A stretch of 64,000 nucleotides of DNA from Brachypodius melanocephalos (Eukaryota; Chordata; Aves; Passeriformes; Pycnonotidae): NCBI GenBank assembly GCA_013398615.1, contig VZSR01002145.1, forward strand, positions 186,001-250,000. The letters run 5' to 3'. The translations under genes and the position numbers were made by a program. Of this stretch, positions 1 to 12,229 are shown piece after piece. How positions within the stretch are numbered: the first letter of the stretch is position 1; the number at the start of each line of letters is the position of its first letter. The notes under the pieces are model-generated. The model searched no databases and was not told the origin of the DNA. It saw nothing but the letters and a program-made list of their open reading frames with translations.

Positions 1-3000
1 GGAAGATTTGGTTTATTTTCCAGCGTATTTGATGCTTCATGAAGGATGCAGTTGTACTGCAGACTGCTTCTGTATAACCTCACCCATCAAAGAAATGTTC
101 TTGTCATTAGCAAGGTGTTGCCTTTAAATCACTCCCCTCTCTGTGTTTTTCATTCATTGTGACTTGAATTTCCTCCTCTGAAATGAGCTGTGTAATTTTG
201 CTAGGGTGGTACTAAATGTTTTATTTCAGAAGCATTATAGGCTAATGCAGCTTCTGACATATCTAAAAATCCAAAGGCTGTAATTGTCTATTTTGCCTTT
301 GGCATAAGTGCTCATAATCCAGTCACTATGTGTTTGCAGCAACTGCTCCAGATAATGCAGTTTGCTTCCTACCCACCCCACTGATGCAGGACCTGGAAAG
401 TTCTCTCCACCGTGGTTCATGGGAGGAAATTACTTTTGTTTTCAATACCTTTAAGAGCTTGTGATTCCATAGCCTCTCCTGCCCACACACCTTGGAGCTC
501 TCCATTGGGCACGCTGAAAGGCAACAGCAGCAAGAGCCATGTGGGCAGCTGGATGCTGTTCCCTGCACTGGGGCAGCACCTGAAGGAGCTCTAGCCAAGG
601 CTTTGGTGAGTCTTGAATTGCAGAAAAATCCTGCCTGGTGTCTCCAGGGTGGACAAGAGGCAAGCTGGCACCTGCAGACCACCCTCCTGTAGACAGGGGT
701 GTGACAAGCAGGCTCCAAGAGCAGGGGCAGGACACAACTCTGCAGTGAGAGGGCGGGGAGAGACTGGATGGATGAGGTAACATTTCCTCAATTAGAGCTG
801 GTTGCATTTTTAAGTCTTTGGGCCTTTCACATCATCTTAACTATTGCATGAAATATTTATTAATGCATTTCAGTCCTATTCCTTTTCCTTTGAGGAATTG
901 CTTGACACTGATTCATGTGATTAAGAGAAGCCATTCTCTTCTTTGGTGCTCTTTCAGGTAGCTTGGTCAAAACCATGCAGCCATTAGCAGTGATCATGCC
1001 CCGTGTCTAGAAATGATACACTTCCTGATAAGATTTTAGCATTTTCTTGAACACACCTGTGAATTGCTCTGTTTGTAACAGAAACAGCATGATGGTGCAA
1101 CCTGAGGGGCCCTCAGACTGAAGGACTAGGGTGTGTGGGTGGTGGAGTCCTGCGATGGGAAAAGCTCCTGATCTGGGAACCAGCAACTGAAGATAAAGAG
1201 GTACTGTGTAGAAAGAGCTGAGAGATGGATGTGTTTGCTGGTCTGAATATGCAGAAGGCTAAAAAGTGCAACGTCGTGCCTCAAAGGGGAAGAACTGATT
1301 TACAGTCCATTATAATTGTACATCAGGAAATTTGTTAGACTAATTAAATGCTAATGTAAAAAGGAGATTCAAGGGGATAGCTTCCTTAAAGATTGCTCTC
1401 AAACACCCAAGGTCAAAAATAAAGTGTAAGTAATGCAGTTGGAAAGTCGAATCTTTCTGATTGAATAAATGTCACAACTGACAAAAGTGGTAACTCAACA
1501 TTTTATATTTGAACATCTCATTATATTGCAGGCCACTGGAAGACACATTAGGTTCCAGAGAGGTGTCATGTAAGGTCTCATGCTGATAATCCATCCTTTA
1601 ATTATTTAATGGAGGTTAATATTGCTGCAGTAGTACAGTAGCTTGGTCTTAGCAGTGAGTAATGGGTTTTAAAAGAAATGGGTTTAATGGAAAATTCATA
1701 AAGCAGTGCAGAAAGACAGAACTGCTGGTGATGACATTCATGCTTTTTTAGGATTGCTTTAAGGGCTTTATTTTGCAGTTGGCTTCCAGGAAGAAAAAAC
1801 ACATTCTCTCCTATTATGTCCTCTCTTCTAGTATGGTTTACCCACTTTTTAGCTGCAGTTCAATGGAGAATTTGGATTCCCCCTTGCATAGTGTGCCTGT
1901 TGTTCACTTTAACAATCTCAAGTGTTAAGGTCTTTTTCAAATGTAGCATCTCTGTTTTGTTCCGGTTGCCTACTTATGACTCATGACTTCCTGAGGAAAA
2001 CTGAAAGCTTGAGGGAATTGCATGCATATTTCTTCCATTTCTAATATTTCAAATGCAAAATAAGAAGGCAGGTCTATGTGGAGTGAACATCACATGGCTT
2101 TCAGTGGCATAATAGCTTTTTTTAAGAAAAAAAAAAAACAAAACTGAGACATTCTGCTTAAGTAAAGCTAGGTGCAGTAAGCATAGAGATGGTTAAGAGG
2201 AAAACCTGCCTTACAGGGGAATTGGGTAAAGCACCACAGAATATTTGCCCTTGCAAGATGGGCTTGAGAGAGGATGTGATCAATATCTGTGAACACATCC
2301 CAAGGAAAAGATGAAGAGCTGCTTCAGCTAAAAGACAATACTGACCAGAAAAGGTGTGGCTGGGAAGAATAGGGTGAGCTATGCCTCTGTCCAGACTATT
2401 GGTGTGGACTGTGTGCAATGACCCATGAAGTCCTTCACTACTCCTATGATCCTAAAAGAGCCCCGGCAGAACATATGCAAGTGATACCTTTGTGGGTCTG
2501 TACATACAGATGTATAATGTATATAACATGTATACGTGTTTTGTACAAAATGTATAAAGAGGTAGCCCCTGTACCTCAGCTATTAAGAAATGGTTGGCTA
2601 CAATTTCTTTTTTTTTTTTTTTTTTGGTTAAATGAACAGATTTTTGGCATTATGGATCTAATGCATATTCATAATTTTTGCAAGCTCTAATTTTACCCAC
2701 CTAGAGTCTTCATTACTGGACATATGCATAAATAAATTGCCTTCTTGAGAGTTTACAGCCTGTGCTTGCTCACCATTTACAGGTTTGAAGTGATCAAAAA
2801 AAAATTTAAATGATCCTGTAATGCTATACAAGGCTGGAAAGGCAATGTAATAAAATGTCATTCTCATAATCTTCATGTTTTGTGGTGGGCCCAAATCCTG
2901 ATTTGTAGTCTCAGGCATGTAATTCAGTGAGGCTAAGAGCAATTTCTTTCTGTGAAGTATTTGTACTCCTTCCGTAGGCCAGGTTCAAACTTTGTGGGCT

Positions 3001-3639
3001 GCGACCCACGTCCTTCAACAGCAACTGCTGCCCAAATGAGACTTGGAAGAGCGTTAATGCATAATTTAAAAAGAATCAGCTCTTCACTAAGTCAGAGTAG
3101 ATATAGTGATAGTCCTGTTTTGTAGCATCCTTATTTTTCTGCTTTATGGGAATGTTTCTGTACCTGGGAGTTTCTGTACTGTCGGTGGTGTTTGGTTCTG
3201 GCACAATATTATTCGGGATTTTTTCTTGGTGTCTGTGTGTGTGAGCTGTGGGGGCTGCGTGGTGTTTCAGGGAGGGCTGTGCCACCCTGTGCAGGCACCA
3301 CAACAAGGTCTTACCCCTTGTCTTTATTTGGACTCACGGCACCCAAACGGAATTGGGTTTTTTAAAGCTGTACCCCTTGCATAAACAGAATTTCTGTTTT
3401 CCTTGGGAACCAGCTCAGTCCACTGCAGTACTTCACCCGTTTGTGGCCCTTGAGACCTTTACTGCCAGGGAAGGCACTGAATATTGGGGATGGGGACATG
3501 ACAGCCCCACAACAAGCACCATACCAGGCGGGTGGCACAGAGATGAGCCACATGTGGGGTGTAGACAGGGAGAGACTCAGGTTGAAGTGTACTCCATGTC
3601 CTGCATTGTTTTTAAAGCACCAATGATACACAGGCAGAG
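1..3639. other. Sequence downstream of WSCD1, no gene seen
   Basis: Only short, overlapping open frames without recognisable domains occur on either strand. It holds an A run at 2127-2138, an 18-T run at 2608-2625 and a short GT-rich patch near 3230-3245. No RNA gene or transposon end was recognised. Confidence 0.7.
2608..2625. repeat. Poly(T) run (T18)
   Basis: Uninterrupted run of 18 T. On the minus strand it could be an old retroposon A-tail, but no body or target duplication is visible next to it. Confidence 0.9.
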
Positions 3640-3668
3640 GAAGTTCAGCTCCCTTTATATAAACTTGT

Positions 3669-3674
3669 TTTATT
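3669..3674 (-). terminator. Poly(A) signal AATAAA, distal
   Basis: Second minus-strand AATAAA, in an A/T-rich context, 42 nt beyond the proximal one. Either or both could end the WSCD1 mRNA. Confidence 0.5.
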
Positions 3675-3710
3675 AAAATTAGTATTTTCACTCAAATTTT
3701 TAAGAAATCC

Positions 3711-3716
3711 TTTATT
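3711..3716 (-). terminator. Poly(A) signal AATAAA, proximal
   Basis: A perfect AATAAA on the minus strand, 817 nt below the WSCD1 stop codon. A second AATAAA follows 42 nt further on. Two close canonical signals make cleavage at about 3.64-3.70 kb likely. Confidence 0.55.
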
Positions 3717-4390
3717 TCACGTGAATAGAAGCATGTCACAGCAGGGCAGCCCCTTTGGCCACAGGGTTTAAGCATCTCCAAGCTGCCCAGTGGCCCAGGA
3801 TCATGGGGCCAGCTGCACTGCCAGCCCTGTGTGCCCCTGTTCTCTCCGCACTGCACACGGGCCCCCTGCAGGGTTCAAGCAAGCTTCAGGTGACTGCAGG
3901 AGTTAAAAATCAAACCTCCATGGCTGCTGGAGGGAGCTCAGAGGTCAGCTCTAAGTAGTCATGGTTTTCCAGGCTGGACTGCCTTGGAGTTCCTCCAGGG
4001 ATTCAGGGATGAGGTAGGAGGTGTGATCCTACCCCTGCTGGGGCTGGAAGGATTGGGGTTCACCCCTTTATCCCAATTCTCCTGGTGTTCCCAGCTGACA
4101 TTAGTCTGGCCTCGCTGCAGCCATTTCTAGAACCAAGAGCACTGACTGTGTTGACATTTGGCCCTGGTGTCCCCCCAGACCCACTGTGACTTTCCAGGTG
4201 AAGAGATGGAGGTACAGAAATGTAGCAGAGCTGGCATTCCCTTCTCTGCCACCCCTCTGGGGTCTCCTCCATGCCCCTGGAGCCAGGTTTGGGGCTGTTT
4301 GGGGCTGACAAAACCCAGGCATTCCCAATTGCTGCACTGCTCAGCAGCCTCCACAAGTATCTTTGCCATAACTGCTAAAGAGGTCTGGTC

Positions 4391-4485
4391 CTTTTTTGGG
4401 TTTTTTTTTTTTTGCTTTTTTTCTTTTCCTTCTTCTTGTTTGTTTGGGGGGGTTGTTTTGTTTTGTTTTTCTTTTCTGTTTTTTA
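4391..4485. repeat. T/G-rich low-complexity tract in the WSCD1 3' UTR
   Basis: Runs of T interrupted by G, including T13 and G7 and several TTTTG units on the plus strand. In the mRNA sense this reads as A/C-rich. It begins about 50 nt after the stop codon. It could be an A-rich retroposon tail or simple slippage; no flanking element was recognised. Confidence 0.8.
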
Positions 4486-4532
4486 AGAAAAAAACCCTTC
4501 ATTTTTAACCACAGCAACATGACACTAGCCTA

Positions 4533-4885
4533 TCATCTTGGCACATACTCCCTGGGCAGCCCTGAGAAGTTTCTTCCCCTTAGGGCTTCATCCACTGTCA
4601 GGATGTATCTGTTGATAAGATCTTTCATTTCCTGGGTGAATGGCTCAAAATTCTTTTGCTTAGCACCAGACCGCTTGAAATTCCCGTCCCTGTTGTTCTC
4701 CACGCAGAGCAGCCGATCCTCTGTCACTGTCACATTCAGAAACTCCACCATCTCCTTCAGCTTGGGGATGAGGCTCTGCTTCAGGTCCTCATAATGCACA
4801 ATGAGCAGGCGCTTCCCATACTTAAGCCACTCCAGGACATGGGAGGCCCACCAGGAGGCATAGCTGTTCACAAAATCCGGCCACT
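4533..4885 (-). CDS. WSCD1: WSCD1 terminal coding exon 8 and stop codon
   Basis: This exon encodes the end of Glu459, residues 460-575 and the TGA stop at 4535-4533. It begins EWPDFVNSYASWW and includes KRLLIVHYEDLKQSL (483-497), a block conserved in Golgi sulfotransferases. LNVTVTEDRLLCVE follows, with a sequon at Asn509. Then come GNFKRSG (526-532), which contributes to PAPS binding in related enzymes, and the C-terminus GLPREYVPR. Known function: sulfation of sialic acid on glycans in the Golgi using PAPS; the exact acceptor in this species is inference. The acceptor is GGTGATCCAG ending at 4886. The total length of 575 equals the family norm, and no frameshift or internal stop is seen in any of the eight exons. 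Confidence 0.98.
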
Positions 4886-5878
4886 CTGGATCACCAGGAA
4901 ACCAGGAAAATGAGATACTGTTAGCCATGCTGCATATCAGCAATTTTCCTTTGCCTTAGACCTTAATGATACCTTGATCTCTATTTGCTCTCTTTGATAA
5001 TTTAACTTCCTGAAATCAAGACAGTCCTAGTGAAAGCTTTGGGGCTGGACAAGAGCATTTGTGGCTGAAATGTAACAATTTTCAGTTTGCAGTATGAGAA
5101 AGCTATTCCCAGCAGACTTCTTTTTTTCTGGGGCCTATTTTGTCAGTTTTTGATGAATAAGTCTTGAGTTGTGACTGATGAAAGGTGATACATCAGCTTG
5201 GGAAAGAAATGTGCTGTGACACAGGACACTTCCCCCCCAAGCCCTCTGCCAAGCCACAGCTCTAATGCCTAAAATATGTACAAGGAGAAATGGAAGCCAA
5301 AAAGGCTTTTCTGCTGCAGAGTCTGAATGCAGCAGGGTATCCAGTGGGGAAATTGCAGTCACCAGCCAGCTTGCCAGTTAAAGTTCTGAAGTCTTTTCAT
5401 GTGTTTGGGGGACCCTGAATTTCAGGTCCACTTATTCCTATTATCCTTATTTTTCTGCAGTGCAGTAGCACCTGTGCAGTGCTGTAAAATATCCTTCATG
5501 AGATGTCATGCTCCATTGGATCCTCCAAATCTTAGATTTCTCATGGTTATTACATGCTGCAGGGGCAAATTTTCTTCAGCTCAGCCTGTCACTGGGCTGT
5601 ACACAGGAGCATTGTACATGGACATGTTTTCTATGCCCAAAAGTGCAGTGGCAGTGATGCTCCCCTGTGCCTGTGGCAATGGTGCTGCACTCCTCTCCCC
5701 TCTGGGGGTGGTCATACAGCAAGACCACAATGGGTCTCACTGTGCAGGTATCAGAGGTTTTGGGACTGATCTCCTACTGAATTTGTTTGCAGTGTTCACT
5801 CAGGTTCTAGAGTGTCTCCCCTTCCCAGCACACTGAGGAGATGGGTTTCAAACCAGCCTGTGCTGGGGTACTGCTCAC
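4886..5878 (-). other. WSCD1: WSCD1 intron 7 (phase 1)
   Basis: 993-nt intron between coding exons 7 and 8, with GTGAGC donor and CAG acceptor. No other exon-like segment or repeat was noticed inside. Confidence 0.9.
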
Positions 5879-6079
5879 CTTTGCTCTTCCAGTTGCGGTC
5901 AGTGGCATAGCCCAGATGCCCAGCGTATTTTCTGTTGAACTCTGCCATCAGTGATTTGTATGGGTTCCTTATCAACAGGATTGCCGAGTCGAACATTTCA
6001 ATCTCTGTCTTGCCACTTTCATGTGTTTTCACACAGATGGTCCTTCTACTTCTCCAGTGGTCTTTTTCTCCTTTAAAAC
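5879..6079 (-). CDS. WSCD1: WSCD1 coding exon 7: 3'-phosphate-binding motif of the sulfotransferase
   Basis: This exon completes Gly392 and encodes residues 393-458 plus the first base of codon 459. It begins FKGEKDHWRSRRTICVKTHE and carries AILLIRNPYKSLMAEFNRK (from residue 424). The RNPYKS segment at 429-434 matches the 3'-phosphate-binding site (RNP...S) of sulfotransferases. It ends HLGYATDRNWKSK. The acceptor CTTGTTAAACAG ends at 6080 and the donor GTGAGC starts at 5878. The exon is more conserved against remembered mammalian WSCD1 than the stem or the WSC loops, as expected for the catalytic core. Confidence 0.97.
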
Positions 6080-6739
6080 CTGTTTAACAAGACAGGATTG
6101 TTGGCTTTTTTGCCCGATTATAAGTCTGTGCCTGTTTCCACTAAATCATTCCCTACAGTGGTGTAAAGCTGGTGTGACAGTACCAGTCAGCTGAACCATG
6201 GCTGGAGCCCCAGCCACCATGCTGGGCACGTGCTGGCTATCCCTCTGCTGGGGGAGGCATCCCTAGCCCCTCGCTGCAATGAGGCAGCTTTTCACAGGGC
6301 CAGTGCTCAGTGCTTGCCAAACCTCTGCTGCTTCTGTTCTCCTGCAGTAATTAGTAATGTTTGAAAATTTAACCTACATGTTTACTGAAGGGTCCTAACC
6401 ACAACATTTAGGTAACTGGCCTTTTAGATCAGCCTGCCAGGTGGGAGCTGCACATGTGTGTGTGCACAGGATACCAGTGCAGGCATTGTGCACATTTGCA
6501 AATGGAGAGTCTGGCTGTTGTCTATGAGGGCAGCTGCTCTGTCAGAGCAGCGTGCTGCTGGAGCTGTCCCTGCTGCCATCTGCACTGCGGGAGGCTGCTC
6601 GGTCCAGGCATGTTTAAGTTGTACCAAACATGCTGACAGCGACAGCCATTGCTGGCTCAAGCAAAAGGATGGCAGAGCAATGAGTAAAGCTCTGTGCTTT
6701 GGAAGGGCTGCCTTTGTCTCATCTCTTGGGCCTTGGTAC
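6080..6739 (-). other. WSCD1: WSCD1 intron 6 (phase 1)
   Basis: 660-nt intron with a weak GTACCA donor and a TTAAACAG acceptor. It carries a short alternating purine-pyrimidine patch near 6453-6470. No further exon is needed by the reading frame. Confidence 0.9.
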
Positions 6740-6904
6740 CTTTGTTGTAGAGGGCTCCATCAAAGTAATAACTTCCTGTGTAGTATCCTGTGGCATGCTC
6801 TATCAGATGGCGTGCCCACGTATTCCCAGCCCCAGGAAAGCTTGACAAAGCAACAAACACTTTGGATTTGGTGGTTAAGAATTTCCTGTCCGTGCAGCGG
6901 GTGT
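6740..6904 (-). CDS. WSCD1: WSCD1 coding exon 6: PAPS-binding loop of the sulfotransferase
   Basis: This exon encodes the end of Asp337, residues 338-391 and the first base of codon 392. It contains SKVFVALSSFPGAGNTWARH, the 5'-phosphosulfate-binding loop of PAPS-dependent sulfotransferases (SFPGAGNTW, residues 358-366). HLIEHATGYYTGSYYFDGALYNK follows. This is the entry to the catalytic domain. The acceptor is TCTCTACTCACAG ending at 6905. The donor is GTACCA from 6739, the weakest donor in the gene, but reading frame and family alignment require it. Reading on past it would give a short unrelated tail ending about 80 nt later. Confidence 0.95.
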
Positions 6905-7402
6905 CTGTGAGTAGAGAAGATATTTCATTGTTAGCACCGTGGCTTTTTAATAATTTCACTGACAGCTCTTGATTACAGAGTTTATTGCTTCCTCCTTTTC
7001 TCTCTTAGAAATATAGGGTGTCAATTTGGTCTGGTTGTGAGTCATCTACTTCCTAAAATTAATTCAGCTGTACGAGGCCAAAGAGATTATCCTCAAAGAG
7101 GTTTTTTGTGGTTTTGTGTAAGGCAATGTTTTTTTGATAATGCTGCAACAAACTATGGTACTTGCCAGCAAGTTGTCTTAAAGGTGTTGTGTAATGGGAG
7201 AATGGAAAGATGCATCTTCATGAGCATGATTACAAGGGGGGAATTTAGAGAAAGACTGTTTCCTAAATTCCTGCCCATATGGTGGTATCCACTAGTGTGG
7301 CTCAGACTCCTGTAAATGAGATCGCTTTTACCCACTGCAGAAGGGGCACAGGGGCTGTTTCCAGCAGTGGTGGCCCTGGCACAGCAAGGCTGGAGCTCAT
7401 AC
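6905..7402 (-). other. WSCD1: WSCD1 intron 5 (phase 1)
   Basis: 498-nt intron between the WSC and sulfotransferase parts of the gene, so domain and exon borders nearly coincide here. Nothing else seen inside. Confidence 0.9.
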
Positions 7403-7568
7403 CTTGCACTGGTGTCTGATAGACCAGGCAGTAGTCTCCCCCAGCAGCGCTGCTGGCGTTGTGGGTCCCACTGCAGCGTAGCCCGTCTGTGCCCTCGCGC
7501 AGCGAGAAGCGCCTGGTGGGGTATCCACAGTAGCATTCCTGCCCTCGGATCACTGCCAGCGGGAACTC
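7403..7568 (-). CDS. WSCD1: WSCD1 coding exon 5: second half of WSC domain 2
   Basis: This exon encodes residues 282-336 and the first base of codon 337. It opens EFPLAVIRGQECYCGYPTRR and ends DYCLVYQTPVQ, which closes WSC domain 2. Cysteines 293, 295, 313 and 328 are present. With the previous exon the domain has seven rather than eight cysteines, as I recall for the human protein, so this is probably a family trait and not damage. A sequon at Asn318-Ala-Ser lies in a loop (about residues 306-325) that differs most from the mammalian sequence. The acceptor is CTTTTGCAG ending at 7569. The donor is GTATGA from 7402. Confidence 0.96.
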
Positions 7569-9528
7569 CTGCAAAAGACGGACACGGATTGGGGTCTAAC
7601 TGCCATGGCATCAACAGCCTGCAGGGAAGGCTGCTGCCATGCAAAGAAAAGAAATCTTCACGAGGCCACTGTCACGATGAAAGCAGTGTCATTCTAAAGC
7701 TCGTGCTACTTCCCTGTTACTTCTTCATATTTGTGTTACATTTGTTTCTGGATAGGAAACCTACTGAGGTGTGCAATCATGAGGAAGTTATAGTTAGTGT
7801 TGTTTGTAAGGAAGAAATTCCTAAGGAAAATTCTTGTCTGTAAGAAGTGTTTTTAAATGGATATGATGCAGAGTAATTCAGGTTTTGGTGTGCCAGCCTT
7901 ACCCAAGAATAGTAATAGGCTGCAAACCTGTGTAGTGGTGGGACAGTGAACCCCAGCTGCTGGACTAATAGTGGTGAGAATGAAAAAAAGTTTGAGGGAA
8001 ATGTGCTAAATATTTGCTAAAGAAAGTAGCAGTTGTTTACTGGCCCTAAAATTCAGATTTCCTACTGTTTACCAGAAAGATTTGGGTTGCCTCAGAGTCC
8101 CCCGGGAGCTCTCTTGGTGGCACAGGGCTGTGTGGGCGGGCAGAAGGCTGAAGGAAATTCAGGGAGTATTTGAGTGCAGAATGTTCCAGTCCATCTATTC
8201 CATATCAACACTTTTTGCCTTTTAAAAGTCTTTTGGAGTCTGGGAGCATGTGACAGGACTGCTGAGCAGCTTATCTCTTGCTCTTTCCCATGCATTCATC
8301 CTCTGATAAGGAGTGGAATGCAACACGTGTGCCCAACAGCCAACATTTACTTAGCGAATGAGATATGACATTGTCAAAAACTATTTACAGATTTGATCCA
8401 AGGGCAAAACAGTTCTGGGTTTGCCTGTAAACAGAAATTTTTCCTTTACAATGAAGCAGTGTTTCTCAGTTTGAGAGATTAGTAAGTTTCCTTGCCCTCA
8501 AACACAGCCTAGAGTAAAAATGTTCCTTGTACTTCATGCCAAGAGGCCCCTGCAAGAGATGAACTTTTCTGGAAGGCTGAAGGTTCTGCGAGGCAACAAA
8601 ATAGCTGCTCCTCTGTACTCCTGCATCTTCAGAAGGTGGTCAGTGCAGGGTGCCAGTCGTGCAGTGTCTGTCCCCAGGGCCGGCTGGGTGGACAGGCTGA
8701 CCCTCACCTGCACAACTTTCCTACAGCTTGGGGAGCACATGAGTGAGGAAGGAGAGAAAACTGGAGTGAGCTTTGCATAAGAAATCTCAAAATTTTCCTA
8801 ATATCCAATTTAAACCCTGCCGGTGCAATCTGAGGCCATTTGCTTGTTCCGTGGGAGAGGAGATTGCGCTGAGGCCACGGGTCCCAGTCAGAGCACTGTA
8901 ATCAGCTAGCTAATAGTTTTAATCAGTTTTGTGATGCTGCAAAAAATAATTGAACACTGAGTTTAATGCATGAGGCTGAATGTGGCTGGAGGCAAAATCT
9001 GACCATACAGTGAACCCTGTTTAGAAAAAACCAGCCTCATTAGAGTGGGGAGGAAGGGAACCAACAGCCACTAAACAGGCACGCTGCCCGTGCCCTGTGC
9101 ATAGCTCCCTGAGTGGAGCTGGCTCTCTTGGAGGGCACTAGAGCCACGTTTCGGATGCTGGCAGCCCACATAAACCCTCTGGCAGCTCTCCCCATGAGCT
9201 GCAGCCACCTCCCCCGGGGTCAGATGTGGCTCAGGGCTTGATTGGAATGTGACACGGAAACGGTATTGATTTCCTCGTGGTCGATACTCATCACTTAGAG
9301 CAGCTTGCCTGTGTATCATCTCTAGTGGCACCAATTTGATGACTTTCCCTCCCCACTCCAGCAGTTTGGACCAGATGCATCACTGGGTATTTACTCTGAT
9401 GAGTTTTGTCCTTTAGAAACTCATTTACAAATTCAAAGCTCTAAGGCACTGATCTCTGCCCTTCCCTCAGTAGGTTAGAATTTAAAATAACAGTAAAAGA
9501 AAGGATGTGAAATGAGAACTGTTCTTAC
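7569..9528 (-). other. WSCD1: WSCD1 intron 4 (phase 0)
   Basis: 1960-nt intron that splits WSC domain 2. Short open frames within it (for example near 8530-8780 and 9071-9334) have no domain signature. No repeat was recognised. Confidence 0.9.
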
Positions 9529-9650
9529 TTTCTTGGAGCAAAATTCAGAGCACATCTCCACCGTCAAATTGGGCTGTATCAAAGAGGCTGGAAAGGTGTC
9601 TGTTAAATTTTCTGGAGCTCTAAAACATCCTCGATAGATAACATTCCTCC
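9529..9650 (-). CDS. WSCD1: WSCD1 coding exon 4: start of WSC domain 2
   Basis: This 122-nt exon was recognised by translation and has no long open frame of its own. It completes Arg241 and encodes residues 242-281. Key stretches are VIYRGCFRAPENLTDTFP and LTVEMCSEFCSKK, the start of the second WSC domain with Cys249, Cys274 and Cys278. Two N-glycosylation sequons (Asn255-Leu-Thr and Asn268-Leu-Thr) fit a lumenal location. The acceptor is CCCCGCAG ending at 9651 and the donor is GTAAGA from 9528. It leaves in phase 0, the only phase-0 intron in the gene. Confidence 0.95.
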
Positions 9651-12229
9651 CTGCGGGGATATGAAATAGGTTTCTTTAAGAAAACGATGTCCGTAGTATC
9701 CTGCCTCTTTGACAAAGAATAATATTAGGTTCAGAAGCCAAAAATAATAAAATAAATTTTATATTACAAAGGCTGCAGAAATAAGAGAAACTATAATATA
9801 CACTAGAAAAACGTGTTCCAAATCGTGTGGTATTGAAAGGAGCACATGCCTTTATCTTTGTACAAACCACGGGAAGCAGCGCTACAACACCGAGTTTGAG
9901 TTAAATTCCACCAGCGGAGGGCATTGCTATTGTCTGCAGGTCCCAGTTTCCTCTGAAGACCTGCCTTTCCCTCCGTGAGTTAAAAGCCCTGATAAAAACC
10001 CACAAAGCTTCTGCATCAGAAAAGGGAAGGAATGTAAATGACTCCTGAAAACCCCCTCATGGGACCCACCTTCCTCTTCAGCTGCCCCTCTGCTCCTACG
10101 CCTTTTCAGGCCAAGGGAGTTTGCTGCAGCCTTTCAGACTCTAAACCGGGCTTTTGTCAGCTGCTCAGGGAGATCAGCTTCCATTGTGTCTTCAGCACCA
10201 GCCTCTGATTTCACCTGCTTCTGTAGAAACACCACAGAGCTTGGCAGTACCGCAGTTGCTCCCTTGAACGGTATTGCCAGAACTGTGGGAAGTGAGTTGA
10301 ATGACAGGAGAGACGTGGTGCAGTGAAGAAAAAAAAAATCGGTTCTGCATGAATATCTTGGCAGAAAAGCCCAGACTCCCTAGCAAGAGCCTGGAGCAAT
10401 CTAAGAAGAAGCTGCTTAAATTTTGTTCTTGTAACTGTTCAAACCATTTACTAGAAGCAGAGCTGGATCTCTGGGATGACTCAGGTGATGTGAAAATAAC
10501 TCCACCCAAGCTGAAAGAACAGGAGTCCACCTAGGTCCCTTTGAGCATGGCACCAGAGAATAAAAGGAGTCTTTGGACTTCTCAGAATGTTCTTGAAAGG
10601 TCTTTTACGAAATCTCACACCTATATTTAATTACTGAAACAAAATGTTTACAAACATATTTAGTTTTCTCAGTGGTCAGAAAGAAAGCTTGACCTGCCTA
10701 CACCGGCATCGGGAGAGCCGGAGAGCCCCCAGATCGCAATGGAAACGGCCGAGTCTGTGTGGACTGCCCGCTCTCTCTCGGGGGAAGGACACCCTGAGGC
10801 ACGCAAGACTCTGCCACAGCCAGCCCTGGGCTCCACAGCTGTGAACGCTGGCCTTCCTCACCGTGACATGAGGGCACGAGTCAGCTGTCCGGGGAGCCAC
10901 GGCCGGGCCGGGGAGGGCAGGCACAGACAGGAGACAGCAAGCCTTGCCTGGGAAGGTTTGAGTGGAGATGTCACTGAATCTGCTCCGTGTAAAAGACTTA
11001 GGTGAAGTCTGTGCTCTACGGCACACAGCATAAATCACGAGGGCCTTTACAGTCTCAGAGTTACTTTCTAATATGTTCATTGTGATTAATACTTCTGTTG
11101 GCCCCTCAGCTGACTTGTGTCGGGGGGATTCTTCAAACAGACAACTATCGGGTATTACTGACGGCAAGAAAATTACAGCTCTAGCTTCAGGCTAGACTAA
11201 TTTGAGGAGTAATTCATTAATACTTAAAAAAAATTTAAATGCTGCCTTTTCCTGAGGAATGTGTATATATATTTCATACTGGAGGTTTAAACAGTGATGC
11301 ATGTCCTGGGAAACCTGCCAACATGCTTGTCAGCCTGACAGTGGCAATTTAGGTCTATGTACCTTTGATATATAATTTATATGTAGCTGGTTGGATTATT
11401 GTACAAACCTTGACTTGTCTTTAAGAAAAAATGAAGTACCATCAATACTGGCACAGCCTAAGGTCTTGGTGCTTCTTCTCAGCAAATAACATCCATAAGG
11501 TCTTGTGAGCTTGCCAATTGCAAAGAGTGATCAGCTGTTTAGATCTGTTATGTGCTTTGCGTTCGCCTAAAAGTTTATCCACTGAGTCCCCCATGGCAAC
11601 TAACTGAGTGATGGGTAGAGTGTGTTGCCATCTAAAGATGGAACAAAATTCCCAACTGCTGCTGGAACAGAGTAGCAAAACTCTGGTCTCGCTTCCCTCA
11701 GGAAAGAGATTGATGTGGCTTTTTCTGGCCTCCACTTATTCCTCGCAGTCACAGATCACTCATTTTGTTTAGGATCATCTGAGTGTAGAGTGGCCTTGAT
11801 ATGAGTGATTTTCTGCCCTCCTGTTACAGGGCACCTCTTCCAAGGCTATTTCTTAAACATATTTGGGTTTGTACGCCTTCAACAGATACCAAAGGGAGTA
11901 TTTTCTTCAGCTGAAATTGTGCTTCTGTTGCAGTCACTCTGCACTGTGTTGAGTTTCCTCCCCGGTGACAGGAACCTCCCCCGTGGCAGCCCCGGGGCAG
12001 CGTGCCAGGCACATGTCCCTGCTCCGGGGTGGTGAGCAGCACAGCTAGTCCGGGGAAGAGCTAGGGATCAGACCAGCAGCAAAGAGACTTTGTGCCTTTC
12101 AGGCACCTTTGTCCTTTGCTGCTGCAAACTCTGATGACAAACGGAGCGAGACAAGCAGCAGGGACAGCCCCTGCCCAGCCTGGTCGTGACATCTCTCCCT
12201 CGTGGCCTCCCCTGTCCGGTCCCACTTAC
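9651..12229 (-). other. WSCD1: WSCD1 intron 3 (phase 1) with a GC-rich patch
   Basis: 2579-nt intron between WSC domains 1 and 2. A moderately CpG-rich patch at about 10690-10930 stands out from the AT-rich surroundings and may be a regulatory element. No exon is missing, because phases and family alignment close perfectly across it. Confidence 0.85.

Larger units (their letters stand above)
3640..4532 (-). other. WSCD1: Probable WSCD1 3' untranslated region
   Basis: Minus-strand sequence between the stop codon and the first downstream AATAAA signals, giving a 3' UTR of roughly 0.82-0.89 kb. It has a long low-complexity stretch just after the stop (4391-4485, A/C-rich in the sense orientation). 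The lower boundary is inferred from the poly(A) signals; a longer isoform ending below 3.6 kb cannot be excluded. Confidence 0.6.
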
